Numbered from the stretch's first letter, positions 44,003 to 53,272 are shown. The stretch: DNA of 64,000 nucleotides from CAINEC01 sp046073825 (GCA_046073825.1 JBJTMY010000097.1:1-64000), one strand, 5' to 3'. Notes: generated by a model from the sequence alone, not told the origin. Translations and numbers: made by a program.

Positions 44003-44769
44003 TATTTTGACCTTTGACGTACGACTTCGGATAAAATCATTCCGGCGGCAACTGAAACATTTAACGATTCAATCTTACCTGACATAGGAATTTTTACAAT
44101 CGCATCAGCACGTTTCATATACTCTCCTGAAATTCCATTTTCTTCACTTCCTAAAATAATTGCAACGGGTTTCGTATAATCGGTTTGATAAATTGTATTA
44201 TTGGTTTTTTCAGAACAAGCCACAATAGCAATACCTGACTCTTTTAAGTAATCGATGACAATTTTCAAATTATCTTCTCTACAAATTGGAATATAATGCA
44301 ATGCTCCAGCAGAAGTTTTTACAGTATCCGCATTTATAATTGCTGAACCACGAGAAGGAATTACAATCGCCGATGCTCCCATACATTCAGCCGTGCGAGC
44401 TATAGCGCCCATATTACGGGTATCTGTGATTCTATCTAAAATAATAATCACTGGATTCTTTCCTCGCTCGAAAAGTTGAGGAACAACATCTTCAATTGAA
44501 TAGTAACTTATTTCAGCCACATAGCCTACAACACCTTGATGATTATTTCGGGTTAATCGATTTAATTTTTCAATGGGAACTAATTGAAAATGGACAGCAC
44601 GAGATTTTAATTCTGTTTTAAGTTCTTTAATGAGGGGATTATTAAGGTTGCTTTGAACAAATAATTTTTCAATTTCTTTACCCGAACGCAATGCTTCTAG
44701 TACGGCCCTAGTTCCATAAATTAAATTTTCATTATGGCTATTATTCTTGTTGTCAAAATTATCTCTCAT
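44002..44769 (-). CDS. rlmB: 23S rRNA (guanosine-2'-O)-methyltransferase, RlmB-type
   Basis: A 255-residue SPOUT methyltransferase of the TrmH/RlmB group: a small N-terminal substrate-binding domain (NLIYGTRAVLEALRSG) then the knotted domain with the three motifs RITDTRNMGAIARTAECMGA, IILGSEENGIS and IPMSGKIESLNVSVAAGM. RlmB methylates the ribose of G2251 in 23S rRNA; other TrmH-group substrates are possible. It begins 3 nt after the stop of rmuC. Confidence 0.93.
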   Translation of the reverse strand: MRDNFDNKNNSHNENLIYGTRAVLEALRSGKEIEKLFVQSNLNNPLIKELKTELKSRAVHFQLVPIEKLNRLTRNNHQGVVGYVAEISYYSIEDVVPQLFERGKNPVIIILDRITDTRNMGAIARTAECMGASAIVIPSRGSAIINADTVKTSAGALHYIPICREDNLKIVIDYLKESGIAIVACSEKTNNTIYQTDYTKPVAIILGSEENGISGEYMKRADAIVKIPMSGKIESLNVSVAAGMILSEVVRQRSK

Positions 44770-44772
44770 TGT

Positions 44773-46125
44773 TTATTGCGTATCTATTACTGCACTCTGA
44801 CTTTCATCTAAATCGGTAGCAGTATCTATTACTTTTTGGTTTAGTTGTTTGGAGGTTTTAAGTCCTAGTTTTTTCAAATTATCAATTCTAGAAACGATAT
44901 TCCCCTTTCCCTTATTTAATTTATTCATTGCCGATTCATAACTGCCTTGCGCATCATCTAATCTTTTTCCCACCATTACTAAGTCGTCAATATGTGCAGA
45001 TATCTTATCGAACAAATCGGCTGCTTGACGTGCAATTTCTGCTGCATTTTTATTTTGATTTTCTAAGCGCCAAATATTCGCAACAGTTCTTAATGTTGCC
45101 AGCAAAGTAGAAGTACTTACAATTACTATATTATTTTGAAAAGCTTCATTGAACAACTCAGGATCTCTATCAACAGCAGCAATAAATGCGGGCTCTACAG
45201 GAATAAATAACATTACAAAATCGAGGGTTTGCAATTTGTACAAATTCTGATAATTCTTAGAAGATAAATCTTTAATGTGTTTACGAATAGAATTAATATG
45301 TTCCTTAATGTATTGTTCTTTTAAAGCCTCCTCTGTTTCAGAAAAAAAACGTTCATAGGCTATCAATGAAACTTTTGAATCAACAACTAAATTTCGACCT
45401 TCGGGTAAATTAATTATCACATCGGGCTGCAAGCGTCTTCCATCCTCGGTAGTCATGCTTGACTGAACTACGTACTCTCTTCCTTTCACCAAACCTGATT
45501 TTTCTAGAACCGTTTCCAAAATCATTTCACCCCAATTCCCTTGTGTTTTTACTTGACCTTTTAATGCCGCTGTTAAATTTTTTGCTTCTTCGCCAATAGA
45601 AATATTCGCTTTATGCAATAAGCCCAATTGCTCTTTTAACTGTTCATTTTCCCGAACACGATAAATATGATTATCTTTTATTTCTTGTTCAAACTTTTCA
45701 ATTTTCTGTTTAAACGGAGTTAACACATCATCTAACTTCGATTTATGCTCTTCTTGAATGCGTGTAGAATTTTGCACCACCACTTCATTAGCAATATTTG
45801 TAAACTGAGCTTTTAATTCGGAGAATAGTAACTCAATATTTTTCTTTTCTTCACTAAATTTTTGTTCGAGGTTTGCACAGTTTGTTTTCCACTTGGAAAC
45901 TTCTCCTTCTTGTGCTACCTGCTTACGATTTAAATCTTCTATAATACTATCCTTATTAGTACTAGTCTGTTTAATCTCGGCAAGAACCCCCGTTAACACA
46001 GCGATTTCCTTTTGTGCATCAAGCAATAAATTATCAGATGATGAAGCTGTTGAATTCGATTTTCCTATCATCCATCCTATAATCAAACCCAAGGCTAGTC
46101 CAACGACTAAAAAAATTATTTCCAT
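44773..46125 (-). CDS. rmuC: DNA recombination protein RmuC
   Basis: A 450-residue protein with an N-terminal membrane helix (1-18), a long coiled coil (~35-190) and the RmuC nuclease-like core (QGNWGEMILETVLEKSGL, LQPDVIINLPEGRNLVVDSKVSLIAYE, FVMLFIPVEPAFIAAV, LLATLRTVANIWRLENQ), of the PD-(D/E)XK fold. In E. coli, RmuC limits inversions at short repeats. Gap to the HsdR_N gene is 29 nt. Confidence 0.95.
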   Translation of the reverse strand: MEIIFLVVGLALGLIIGWMIGKSNSTASSSDNLLLDAQKEIAVLTGVLAEIKQTSTNKDSIIEDLNRKQVAQEGEVSKWKTNCANLEQKFSEEKKNIELLFSELKAQFTNIANEVVVQNSTRIQEEHKSKLDDVLTPFKQKIEKFEQEIKDNHIYRVRENEQLKEQLGLLHKANISIGEEAKNLTAALKGQVKTQGNWGEMILETVLEKSGLVKGREYVVQSSMTTEDGRRLQPDVIINLPEGRNLVVDSKVSLIAYERFFSETEEALKEQYIKEHINSIRKHIKDLSSKNYQNLYKLQTLDFVMLFIPVEPAFIAAVDRDPELFNEAFQNNIVIVSTSTLLATLRTVANIWRLENQNKNAAEIARQAADLFDKISAHIDDLVMVGKRLDDAQGSYESAMNKLNKGKGNIVSRIDNLKKLGLKTSKQLNQKVIDTATDLDESQSAVIDTQ

Positions 46126-46154
46126 AGTAAAATATTATGCTTTAAAATTAACCA

Positions 46155-46610
46155 TTATGTCTGAGGGTATGCTGGCAATGTTGATAAAAACTCAAACGTT
46201 TCATTTTTATATTCTAAACAAAAGTGTTCCATTCCGTTTGTCAAAACAAGAAAGGGCACATTTAACGATAAATTATAACGCACCACCTGATGCAAAGTAT
46301 CTTCATCTAATTTAACAGTTGGCGATTTGCATTCAACAATAAGCCATGGCTTCCCATTTTTGTTATATACAACCACATCTGCGCGTTGTTTTAAACCATT
46401 CACAATTATCTGCTTTTCAACAGCCAACAATGACAAAGGATAAGAAAAATATTCTGTCATAAATCGCAGGAAATGCTGCCTAACCCATTCTTCAGGAGTA
46501 AGCGTTACAAATCTTCTTCGAACGAAGTCAAAAATTTGCTTACTTTGTCCTTGGGACTGAATATTAAACTGAAACGTTGGTAAATTAAGTGAGGAGAATT
46601 CAGATTCCAT
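46155..46610 (-). CDS. Stand-alone HsdR_N-domain (PD-(D/E)XK) protein
   Basis: A 151-residue protein covering only the N-terminal nuclease domain of type I restriction HsdR subunits. The PD-(D/E)XK pattern is intact: D78 in KQRADVVVY, and E93-C94-K95 in LIVECKSP. No helicase domain, HsdS or HsdM is present, so it is not a restriction enzyme in the usual sense. Such stand-alone copies are found in Bacteroidota near replication genes, here close to holA (47433). Role in DNA repair or replication is inference. First gene of the rmuC operon. Confidence 0.88.
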   Translation of the reverse strand: MESEFSSLNLPTFQFNIQSQGQSKQIFDFVRRRFVTLTPEEWVRQHFLRFMTEYFSYPLSLLAVEKQIIVNGLKQRADVVVYNKNGKPWLIVECKSPTVKLDEDTLHQVVRYNLSLNVPFLVLTNGMEHFCLEYKNETFEFLSTLPAYPQT

Positions 46611-46618
46611 CTATAGAA

Positions 46619-46626
46619 CAAAATTA
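46619..46626 (-). promoter_or_regulatory. Candidate -7 element of the HsdR_N-rmuC-rlmB operon
   Basis: Minus strand TAATTTTG, full TAnnTTTG match, only 8 nt before the ATG at 46610, implying a very short leader. Confidence 0.45.
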
Positions 46627-46650
46627 GTTTATTTTTTATTCCTTTAATCA

Positions 46651-47421
46651 ATGAAAAACAAGAAAGAAATAGTAGACAACTGGTTACCGAGGTACACTGG
46701 AAGAGCGTTGGACGATTTCGGGAAGTATATTTTACTTACAAACTTTCAGAAATACGTGACTTTGTTTGCTGAAATGTATGATGTTCCTGTTATTGGGAAT
46801 GACAAGCCGATGCCTTCAGCGACAGCAAACGGGATTACCATCATTAACTTTGGAATGGGTAGTCCGAATGCAGCGATAATTATGGATTTATTAAGCGCTA
46901 TAAATCCGAAAGCAGTTTTATTCTTAGGTAAGTGCGGTGGTTTAAAAAAGAAAAACCAGTTAGGCGATTTAATTTTACCAATTGCTGCAATTAGAGGTGA
47001 AGGAACATCGAATGATTATTTCCCAGCTGAAGTACCAGCATTACCAGCCTTCAGCTTACAAAAGGCTGTTTCAACAACCATCCGAAATTTTGACCGAGAC
47101 TATTGGACGGGGACCGTTTATACGACCAACAGAAGAGTATGGGAACACGATGAAGAATTTAAAAAGTATTTAGAAACCACACGATCGATGGCAATTGATA
47201 TGGAAACGGCTACCATTTTTACGGTTGGATTTGCCAATCAAATTCCTGCTGGTGCTATTTTATTAGTTTCTGACCAACCAATGATTCCGGAAGGAATTAA
47301 AACATCTTCAAGTGATAATAAAGTAACCGAAAATTTTGTTGAAGAACACTTAAAAATCGGTATTGCATCACTCAATGAATTAATCAACAACGGACTAACG
47401 GTTAAGCATTTACGCTTTTAA
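46651..47421 (+). CDS. amn: AMP nucleosidase (short Bacteroidota form)
   Basis: A 256-residue phosphorylase-superfamily enzyme. Motifs of the fold are present: INFGMGSPNAAI (phosphate/ribose-phosphate loop), VLFLGKCGGL, and the nucleoside-binding SMAIDMETATIF with LVSDQP near the C terminus. AMP nucleosidase splits AMP to adenine and ribose 5-phosphate; this short form corresponds to the catalytic half of the longer proteobacterial enzyme. Divergent from HsdR_N and followed after 11 nt by holA. Confidence 0.88.
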   Translation: MKNKKEIVDNWLPRYTGRALDDFGKYILLTNFQKYVTLFAEMYDVPVIGNDKPMPSATANGITIINFGMGSPNAAIIMDLLSAINPKAVLFLGKCGGLKKKNQLGDLILPIAAIRGEGTSNDYFPAEVPALPAFSLQKAVSTTIRNFDRDYWTGTVYTTNRRVWEHDEEFKKYLETTRSMAIDMETATIFTVGFANQIPAGAILLVSDQPMIPEGIKTSSSDNKVTENFVEEHLKIGIASLNELINNGLTVKHLRF

Positions 47422-47432
47422 CAAACAAAAAG

Positions 47433-48494
47433 GTGGCATCTAAATCATTCGAAGAAATTTATAAAGAAATTGAAGGAAAGAAATATCATTCAATTTATTT
47501 ACTACAAGGGGAAGAGCCGTACTACATTGACAAACTTTCAGAACTAATTGAAAACACTGTTTTGGACGAAGCAGAAAAAGGATTCAACCAATCGATTATT
47601 TATGGGAGAGATATTGACAAAGTACAACTGACTGGCTTAGCCAAGGGGTTTCCCATGATGGGAAATTATCAAGTTATAATTGTTAAAGAAGCACAAGATT
47701 TCAAAGCATTTTCCAGAGGCAAATCGAATGATGATGATGATTCCTCTGATAGTGGAAAAGACAACGACCCTTTTATTAATTATTTAAACAACCCCTTGCC
47801 TAGTACCATCCTAGTATTTTGTTACAAGTATAAATTACTGGATAAACGAAGTAAAGTTTATAAAGCAATTGAAAAGAAGGGGGTAGTTTTTGAATCGAAA
47901 AAAATTCACGAAAGTAAATTAGCTGAGTGGGTGGAAAAATATATTGTTTCTAAGAAATACAAAATTGTACCTGCAGCTGCTAAACTAATGGCAGACTATC
48001 TTGGAAATGATTTGTCAAAAGTGGTGAACGAGGTTGATAAATTAACAATTACATTACCGACAGGAACAACCATCGACTCAACACATATTGAAAAAAATAT
48101 TGGCATTAGTAAGGACTTTAACATATTTGAATTACAAAATGCTCTAGGAAGAAAAGATGTGATAAAGTCGACTCAAATTGTCAATTACTTTAGAGCTAAT
48201 CCGAAGAGTAACCCTTTTGTACTTACCATCTACAACTTATTCTCCTATTTTTCCAAAATAATGTTGTACCACACCTTAGGTGATAAATCTGCATCAAATG
48301 TAGCTTCAAAATTAAAGATCAACCCTTATTTTGTTAGAGATTACGAAACGGCCGCGCGCAATTATCCCATAACTAAAACAGCTTTTATCATCAGCCATTT
48401 AAGAGATTATGATTTACGATCAAAAGGAGTAAATAATGCGGGGACGAACGATGGAGATTTGTTACGAGAGCTTATATTTAAAATATTGCACTAA
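47433..48494 (+). CDS. holA: DNA polymerase III subunit delta, GTG start
   Basis: A 353-residue clamp-loader subunit that opens the beta clamp. The N terminus has the usual YLLQGEEPYYIDKL and a short acidic insert (DDDDSSDSG-type) near 100; PSTILVFCYKYKLLDKRSKVYK and the DLSKVVNEVDKL helix follow. GTG at 47433 is the only suitable start in frame. The GTG-started mqnA begins 2 nt after its stop. Confidence 0.92.
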   Translation: MASKSFEEIYKEIEGKKYHSIYLLQGEEPYYIDKLSELIENTVLDEAEKGFNQSIIYGRDIDKVQLTGLAKGFPMMGNYQVIIVKEAQDFKAFSRGKSNDDDDSSDSGKDNDPFINYLNNPLPSTILVFCYKYKLLDKRSKVYKAIEKKGVVFESKKIHESKLAEWVEKYIVSKKYKIVPAAAKLMADYLGNDLSKVVNEVDKLTITLPTGTTIDSTHIEKNIGISKDFNIFELQNALGRKDVIKSTQIVNYFRANPKSNPFVLTIYNLFSYFSKIMLYHTLGDKSASNVASKLKINPYFVRDYETAARNYPITKTAFIISHLRDYDLRSKGVNNAGTNDGDLLRELIFKILH

Positions 48495-48496
48495 CA

Positions 48497-49240
48497 GTGA
48501 ATTCAAACCAAGCATCATTATCAGTAGTATCCTATATTAATTCTATTCCATTTGTTGTAGGATTAGAAAAAAGTCAGCATCCATCATTAAAAATATCGAA
48601 AGATATTCCGTCGGAATGTGCTACAAAGTTAATTGAAGGAAAGGTGGATATTGGATTAATTCCAGTTGCCATGATATCGAAAGTACCTAATGCACGAATC
48701 ATTTCGGATTATTGCATTTCAGGCAATGGGAAAGTGGCTTCTGTATTACTAGTCAGTAATAGTCCGATTGAGAATATAGAAATTATATATCAAGATAACC
48801 AATCAAGGACATCAGTAGCTTTAGCTAAAATTTTAATGCGTGATTATTGGAAGAAAGAAATTGATTGGAGAGGAGAAACGACAAATTTTTTAAATCCTAC
48901 AAGCAACGAAGGAATCGTAATCATTGGTGACAGAGCTTTAAAGCATTATCATACATTTAAATATTGCTATGATTTATCAGAGCATTGGAAGTTGCATACA
49001 GGGTATCCGTTTGTATTTGCTTGTTGGGTAGCAAACAAAGAAATTCCGGAAAAAATGATTACAGTATTAAACGAATCTTTTCAATACGGAATTTCACAGA
49101 TAGAAAATTTTTGTGATTCAGTAGAGACCAACAGTGACATTACTGGTAGAGAATACTTAACAAATTTTATTCAATACCATTTAACAGATGATGCAAAAAA
49201 GGGAATGGAGTTGTTTTTAAAACTACTACCTTTACTTTGA
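48497..49240 (+). CDS. mqnA: Chorismate dehydratase MqnA (futalosine menaquinone pathway), GTG start
   Basis: A 247-residue periplasmic-binding-protein-like enzyme that converts chorismate to 3-[(1-carboxyvinyl)oxy]benzoate, the first step of the futalosine pathway. Family features: VVSYINSIPFVVGL, CATKLIEGKVDIGLIPVAM and NARIISDYCIS, and a GYPFVFACWVA segment. Its presence means this organism probably makes menaquinone by futalosine and not by MenF-MenE. It ends overlapping the convergent small gene by 9 nt. Confidence 0.9.
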   Translation: MNSNQASLSVVSYINSIPFVVGLEKSQHPSLKISKDIPSECATKLIEGKVDIGLIPVAMISKVPNARIISDYCISGNGKVASVLLVSNSPIENIEIIYQDNQSRTSVALAKILMRDYWKKEIDWRGETTNFLNPTSNEGIVIIGDRALKHYHTFKYCYDLSEHWKLHTGYPFVFACWVANKEIPEKMITVLNESFQYGISQIENFCDSVETNSDITGREYLTNFIQYHLTDDAKKGMELFLKLLPLL

Positions 49241-49528
49241 TTCTGACCTCATTAAATCATATACTTTCGATGTTGCTTCCGACAATTTAGAAATTAAATT
49301 TTGCTGTTCAGGTGATAGCGAAGATTTTTCACGTGACAGTATATTACTTCTAAGCGCATTATATTCCTGATGCGATTTAACGGGGGCTGATTTATCCAAA
49401 AATCCCGCATAAAGTTCATTGATAAAAATAGCTCTTTGTGAAGGGTCAATTTCATTTAACAACTCCTTTACTAAGCGAATATGCGCCTGTAGTTGTTGAT
49501 ATACAGAGAAAGTAGATGAGTTAGCCAT
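49232..49528 (-). CDS. Small helical protein downstream of the histidine kinase
   Basis: A 98-residue, all-helical, charged protein from the ATG at 49528; a TTG at 49594 is open but would overlap the kinase gene by 23 nt and add a Cys/Lys-rich tail unlike the rest. No family recognised. It lies 43 nt after the kinase stop on the same strand, so it may be a kinase partner; its 3' end overlaps mqnA by 9 nt. Confidence 0.6.
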   Translation of the reverse strand: MANSSTFSVYQQLQAHIRLVKELLNEIDPSQRAIFINELYAGFLDKSAPVKSHQEYNALRSNILSREKSSLSPEQQNLISKLSEATSKVYDLMRSESK

Positions 49529-49571
49529 AGCATTATTTTTGTCCTTGCTACGACAGATTTTGAATAAAGTT

Positions 49572-51323
49572 TCAGGATTGATCGTAGTCGTCAATCATTA
49601 ACTTCTGCTCTACTCGACGCTTTTGTTTCGGCCACGTAAATTTAAAAGTGGCACCACATCCTTTTTCAGATTCGATCCAAATTTCACCACCTGCTTCATC
49701 TATAATATTTTTCACAATGGCCAATCCAATTCCACGAGCTTCAACTTGATCACGAGCATTTAAAGTTTGGAAGATTACAAATATTTTATCGTGGTAACGA
49801 TTTTCAATACCGGGCCCGTTATCTTTCACAAAAAACTCAAATGAGTCGCCCAAGTCTTTAAACCCAACCCACACTTGTTTATCTTCCTTATCGTTATACT
49901 TCACGGCATTATTTAACAAGTTCATAAACACTTGTTCTAATTTTATTTTTTCAGTTTTTAACACTGGGAAGTGATCATTCAGGTGGAGCATCACATTTTC
50001 AGAGGCTCCTAATAAATCGAAAGATTCTTTAATGAGACTATTCGTATCTACAATTGACAACTCTCCTTCCTTCTTAGTTAATTTAGTATATTCAAGAATA
50101 CCATCTATTAACCCTTCCATTCTTACTACGCGGCCTTTAATCACATCAAAGTGAGGTTTAATAGAATCTGGCAGATTATCCCCCATATCTTCTTCAATCC
50201 AACCCGTTAAATTACCGATTGCACGCAAAGGGGCTTTCAAATCGTGCGACACCACATAGGCAAACTTATCTAATTCTTTAATTGACTTTTCAAGACTAAC
50301 ATTATATTGAATCATTTTTTCCTCTGCTATTTTACGAGGAGTAATATCACTTTCGATGAAAATAAATTGCTTTGCATTATTTTCACTTTCTTCAATTGGT
50401 GTCATTGTTATTTGAGACCAGAACGACTTCCCATTGTTTTTGTATCGCAGAAGCTCACCTGAAAAAGGAAGTGATTCGTTAATGGACAAATTAACTTCCT
50501 TTAAAGTTGCGCTATCTGTATTTTTACCTGTAAAAAACGTTAACACATTTTGTCCAACGGCGGATTCAAAATTAAAACCTGACAAGCGCGTAAAACCATC
50601 ATTCACCCAAGATATATTCCCTTTTTCGTCAGTAATAATAATACTATTATCGGCTTTACTAGCAACGATTGACAATTTATTCAACTCCTTATTTTTCAAT
50701 TTTAATTCTTCTGTTTGAAGAGTAATTCTTTCTATAACTTCATTTTTCCCTGACTCAAGGTAACTCATTTGAACACCTAATATTAAAAATGCAAAAATGC
50801 TCGTTACTAAAAAATCAATATTTATTTGATGGGAAGAATCACCTATTAAATCATAGGAAGTAATGGTTGTATTTTCCGAAATAAAATAAAAATAGGCAGC
50901 ATTAATTACCACAATTGCAAAAAATAATTGTCCGAAACGATTCCCGAGCAACATAAATATCATTAAGATAATTGGAGCAAAATACAAGGCGGCAGAAGCT
51001 TTAATTCCACCAGCCGGATACATATTTAAGTGAATAATAAAAGTAGCCGTAATACTTAATATCAAATAGGCAATTTTTGCTCGCTTATGAAAGGGCAACA
51101 TCAGCATATTAGCAATAAAAATGATTCCCATTGCTAACGTTAAATAAACGACTGGATGAGCTAATGAATAAACCGTTAAACTTTGGAGAATAAAGATAAA
51201 ACAGGATACAGCCCCTACGATTGAAGTGGCTCTAAACAGATTGTAACGCTGCTTTTTGATGAGTTGATCATCGGGAATAGAGCGGTAAAAACGGTCTTGA
51301 ACAATATTTTGAAGACTGATCAT
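49572..51323 (-). CDS. Six-TM membrane histidine kinase with PAS domain
   Basis: A 583-residue kinase. Six hydrophobic segments fill residues ~31-188 (31-50, 57-76, 84-100, 108-127, 131-149, 169-188) with almost no periplasmic domain, so the sensor is the membrane itself. A coiled segment (~190-215), a PAS domain (~216-330, NSIIITDEKGNISWVNDGFTRLSGF) and the kinase core follow: H360 in VVSHDLKAPLRA, the N box (QVFMNLLNNAVKYND) and G boxes (DNGPGI, GIGLAIVKNI). No receiver domain. It is divergent from a response regulator at 51419; with the alpha-oxoamine synthase next to that, the group resembles a small-molecule signalling module. Confidence 0.9.
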   Translation of the reverse strand: MISLQNIVQDRFYRSIPDDQLIKKQRYNLFRATSIVGAVSCFIFILQSLTVYSLAHPVVYLTLAMGIIFIANMLMLPFHKRAKIAYLILSITATFIIHLNMYPAGGIKASAALYFAPIILMIFMLLGNRFGQLFFAIVVINAAYFYFISENTTITSYDLIGDSSHQINIDFLVTSIFAFLILGVQMSYLESGKNEVIERITLQTEELKLKNKELNKLSIVASKADNSIIITDEKGNISWVNDGFTRLSGFNFESAVGQNVLTFFTGKNTDSATLKEVNLSINESLPFSGELLRYKNNGKSFWSQITMTPIEESENNAKQFIFIESDITPRKIAEEKMIQYNVSLEKSIKELDKFAYVVSHDLKAPLRAIGNLTGWIEEDMGDNLPDSIKPHFDVIKGRVVRMEGLIDGILEYTKLTKKEGELSIVDTNSLIKESFDLLGASENVMLHLNDHFPVLKTEKIKLEQVFMNLLNNAVKYNDKEDKQVWVGFKDLGDSFEFFVKDNGPGIENRYHDKIFVIFQTLNARDQVEARGIGLAIVKNIIDEAGGEIWIESEKGCGATFKFTWPKQKRRVEQKLMIDDYDQS

Positions 51324-51396
51324 ATTCTTAACATTTTAACTGTTGAATGCTGAAAACTTATAAAGTTTGCGTTTTACGATTGTGAAAGTAATATGT

Positions 51397-51404
51397 TACT
51401 TTTG
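51397..51404 (+). promoter_or_regulatory. Candidate -7 element of the response regulator gene
   Basis: TACTTTTG, full TAnnTTTG match, 14 nt before the ATG at 51419. Confidence 0.5.
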
Positions 51405-51418
51405 AAAAAAACAATATT

Positions 51419-51859
51419 ATGGCCGATAAAAAGTTTCACTTGCTGCATATCGAAGATGATTCGGTTGATAAAATGGTTGTAGAGCGCGTTTTAAAGAAAA
51501 CAGACATTGTTGGATCACTACACCATGCTTTTGATGGAGAAGATGCCTTAAATAAGCTGATAGGAAGCAACGGAGAGGACAAATTACAACCGTTTCCACA
51601 AATAATTTTGTTAGATATTAATATGCCGAAAATGAATGGCATTGAGTTTTTAAAAGAAATTAGAAGTAATCCTGCATTAAAGCATTTATCGGTGTTTATG
51701 GTTACCACCTCTAGTGATGAAACAGATATCAGGAATTCCTACGAACATAATGTATCAGGCTATATATTAAAGCCAGTTGACTTATCAGAATTCGAAGGAA
51801 CATTCAAATTAATCACGGAATATTGGAAACTTTGCGAATTTCCAATATCAGCTAATTAA
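51419..51859 (+). CDS. Single-domain response regulator (Rcp1-like)
   Basis: A 146-residue receiver with no output domain: acidic E12/D13/D14 in LHIEDDSVDK, phosphoacceptor D66 in ILLDINMPKMNG, T96/T97 and K118 in YILKPVD. An insert (SNGEDKLQPFP) before the third strand is typical of Rcp1-type regulators that act by protein-protein contact. It is divergent from the six-TM kinase and convergent, with a 4-nt overlap of stop codons, with the alpha-oxoamine synthase gene. Kinase-regulator pairing is likely from context. Confidence 0.92.
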   Translation: MADKKFHLLHIEDDSVDKMVVERVLKKTDIVGSLHHAFDGEDALNKLIGSNGEDKLQPFPQIILLDINMPKMNGIEFLKEIRSNPALKHLSVFMVTTSSDETDIRNSYEHNVSGYILKPVDLSEFEGTFKLITEYWKLCEFPISAN

Positions 51860-53136
51860 TTTTCTGGCAATTTAAAATATCGGTTAATTTCTTTGAAACT
51901 AGAACCACATTCAGTCAATACTTCTGGCAACAACTGTGAAATAGTACTAAGCAAGTTATAAATATCTTCTTTTGATAAATGGCGTGTTAATGCAATACGG
52001 ATTCCTGTATTATTATAGGAAACACTAGGATAAACACAAAGACTTGTATATAGTCCGCTATTCATCAAACGAGTAACTAAGTTATATCCGACCTGAGGCT
52101 TACCTAACGCAATAAATCGTACTGGAGTTGCTGTATCTGAATGCAACGGAACATTAAGCGCCTTCGCTGTTTCGTTAAAATAATCGATTTTTTCCTTCAA
52201 CTCCTCTTGCATTTTTACAATATCATCGGAGAGATGTAACTCTGCAGATGCTTTTATTGCACCAAGAATTGGGGGCGCTAATTGGGTTGAAAAAATAAAA
52301 GTTCTTCCATAATCGTGAACACGCTGATAGTTTGTTTTTTCTGGGAAGGCCAACACTCCACCAGAAGCACCAAAACCTTTAGCAAGAGAAGTGGTAAAAT
52401 ACATTTTAGGATGATAACTCAACTTTGAAAACACATATCCAGCACCGTTAGTACCAGCCCAACTCATCCCATGAGCATCATCAATATACAAATAGAACTG
52501 TGGATATTTATCTAATAAACTTTTCAATTCTGCTAATGGGGCTACATCCCCAAACATAGAATAAACCCCATCTGCCATATACCAGATTTTTTCATGCGTC
52601 TTCGATAATTCAATGATTTTATCTTCAAGAAGATCCATGCGATTATGGCGAACACGATCAATCGTAATTTTACGCTCATGCAATAACATGACCGCTTCCT
52701 GTACTGTTGCATGTACACTTATATCCATGACTACCGCATCACTATCGCCAACCAAAATGGGAATATTTGAAATGTGTCCTAATGAAGTAGTTTGTGAAAG
52801 TGCTACTGGCATTTTAAAAATTTCAGATAGCATCCTCTCAACATCTGAATAGAGCGTCATGGATAAGTAGGAACGAGATGAAGCGAACTGAGTTCCGTAT
52901 CTAGTAGTAGCATCAACAGATCCTTTTATCAATCGCTTATCTAATTCCAATCCTAAATAGCTGCAAGACGTATAATTCACCATTCGCTTCCCATTGACCA
53001 TAACAGTACGGCCATCCATTTCACTATCTTCTGTATTTTGAAGGATAATCCCTAATGACTTTCCGGTATCTGCAATTTGATCCAACAGCTCCAACATTTG
53101 TTGCTGCTTTGATTTTAATTTATTCTTAACGATCAT
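51856..53136 (-). CDS. Alpha-oxoamine synthase-family PLP enzyme (BioF/KBL/SPT/CqsA-like)
   Basis: A 426-residue PLP-dependent enzyme of the family that condenses an amino acid with an acyl-CoA. K253 in TTSLAKGFGASGG is the predicted Schiff-base lysine, D219/H222 (YIDDAHG) hold the cofactor, H142 (DISVHATV) stacks on it, and DGVYSMFGDVAPL is typical. Residues 1-45 are a helical extension absent from BioF. Substrates cannot be told: known family products include 8-amino-7-oxononanoate, 3-ketosphinganine, sulfonolipid precursors and the CAI-1/LAI-1 signals. No biotin, sphingolipid or threonine genes lie near; a two-component pair does. Confidence 0.88.
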   Translation of the reverse strand: MIVKNKLKSKQQQMLELLDQIADTGKSLGIILQNTEDSEMDGRTVMVNGKRMVNYTSCSYLGLELDKRLIKGSVDATTRYGTQFASSRSYLSMTLYSDVERMLSEIFKMPVALSQTTSLGHISNIPILVGDSDAVVMDISVHATVQEAVMLLHERKITIDRVRHNRMDLLEDKIIELSKTHEKIWYMADGVYSMFGDVAPLAELKSLLDKYPQFYLYIDDAHGMSWAGTNGAGYVFSKLSYHPKMYFTTSLAKGFGASGGVLAFPEKTNYQRVHDYGRTFIFSTQLAPPILGAIKASAELHLSDDIVKMQEELKEKIDYFNETAKALNVPLHSDTATPVRFIALGKPQVGYNLVTRLMNSGLYTSLCVYPSVSYNNTGIRIALTRHLSKEDIYNLLSTISQLLPEVLTECGSSFKEINRYFKLPEN

Positions 53137-53240
53137 AAACTATCCAATTATTTCTAAAACTAATTCTCTGCAAAGTAAGAAGATTGAATAGGATAAAAAT
53201 ACACGTAACAAAGGTCTTATTAACCAATCTATGTTAATTG

Positions 53241-53272
53241 AAAAAAAGGCTCCTCTGAACAGAAGAGCCTTT
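53241..53272 (-). terminator. Terminator of the BNR-N/beta-helix protein gene
   Basis: AAAGGCTC (53245-53252) pairs with GAGCCTTT (53265-53272), with extra TCT/AGA pairs inside; the A run 53241-53247 is a T tract on the minus strand. Confidence 0.82.

Noticed and set aside
45893..46315. A 140-residue plus-strand frame over rmuC and HsdR_N
   Set aside because: Antisense to two recognised genes and spans their junction; treated as a shadow.
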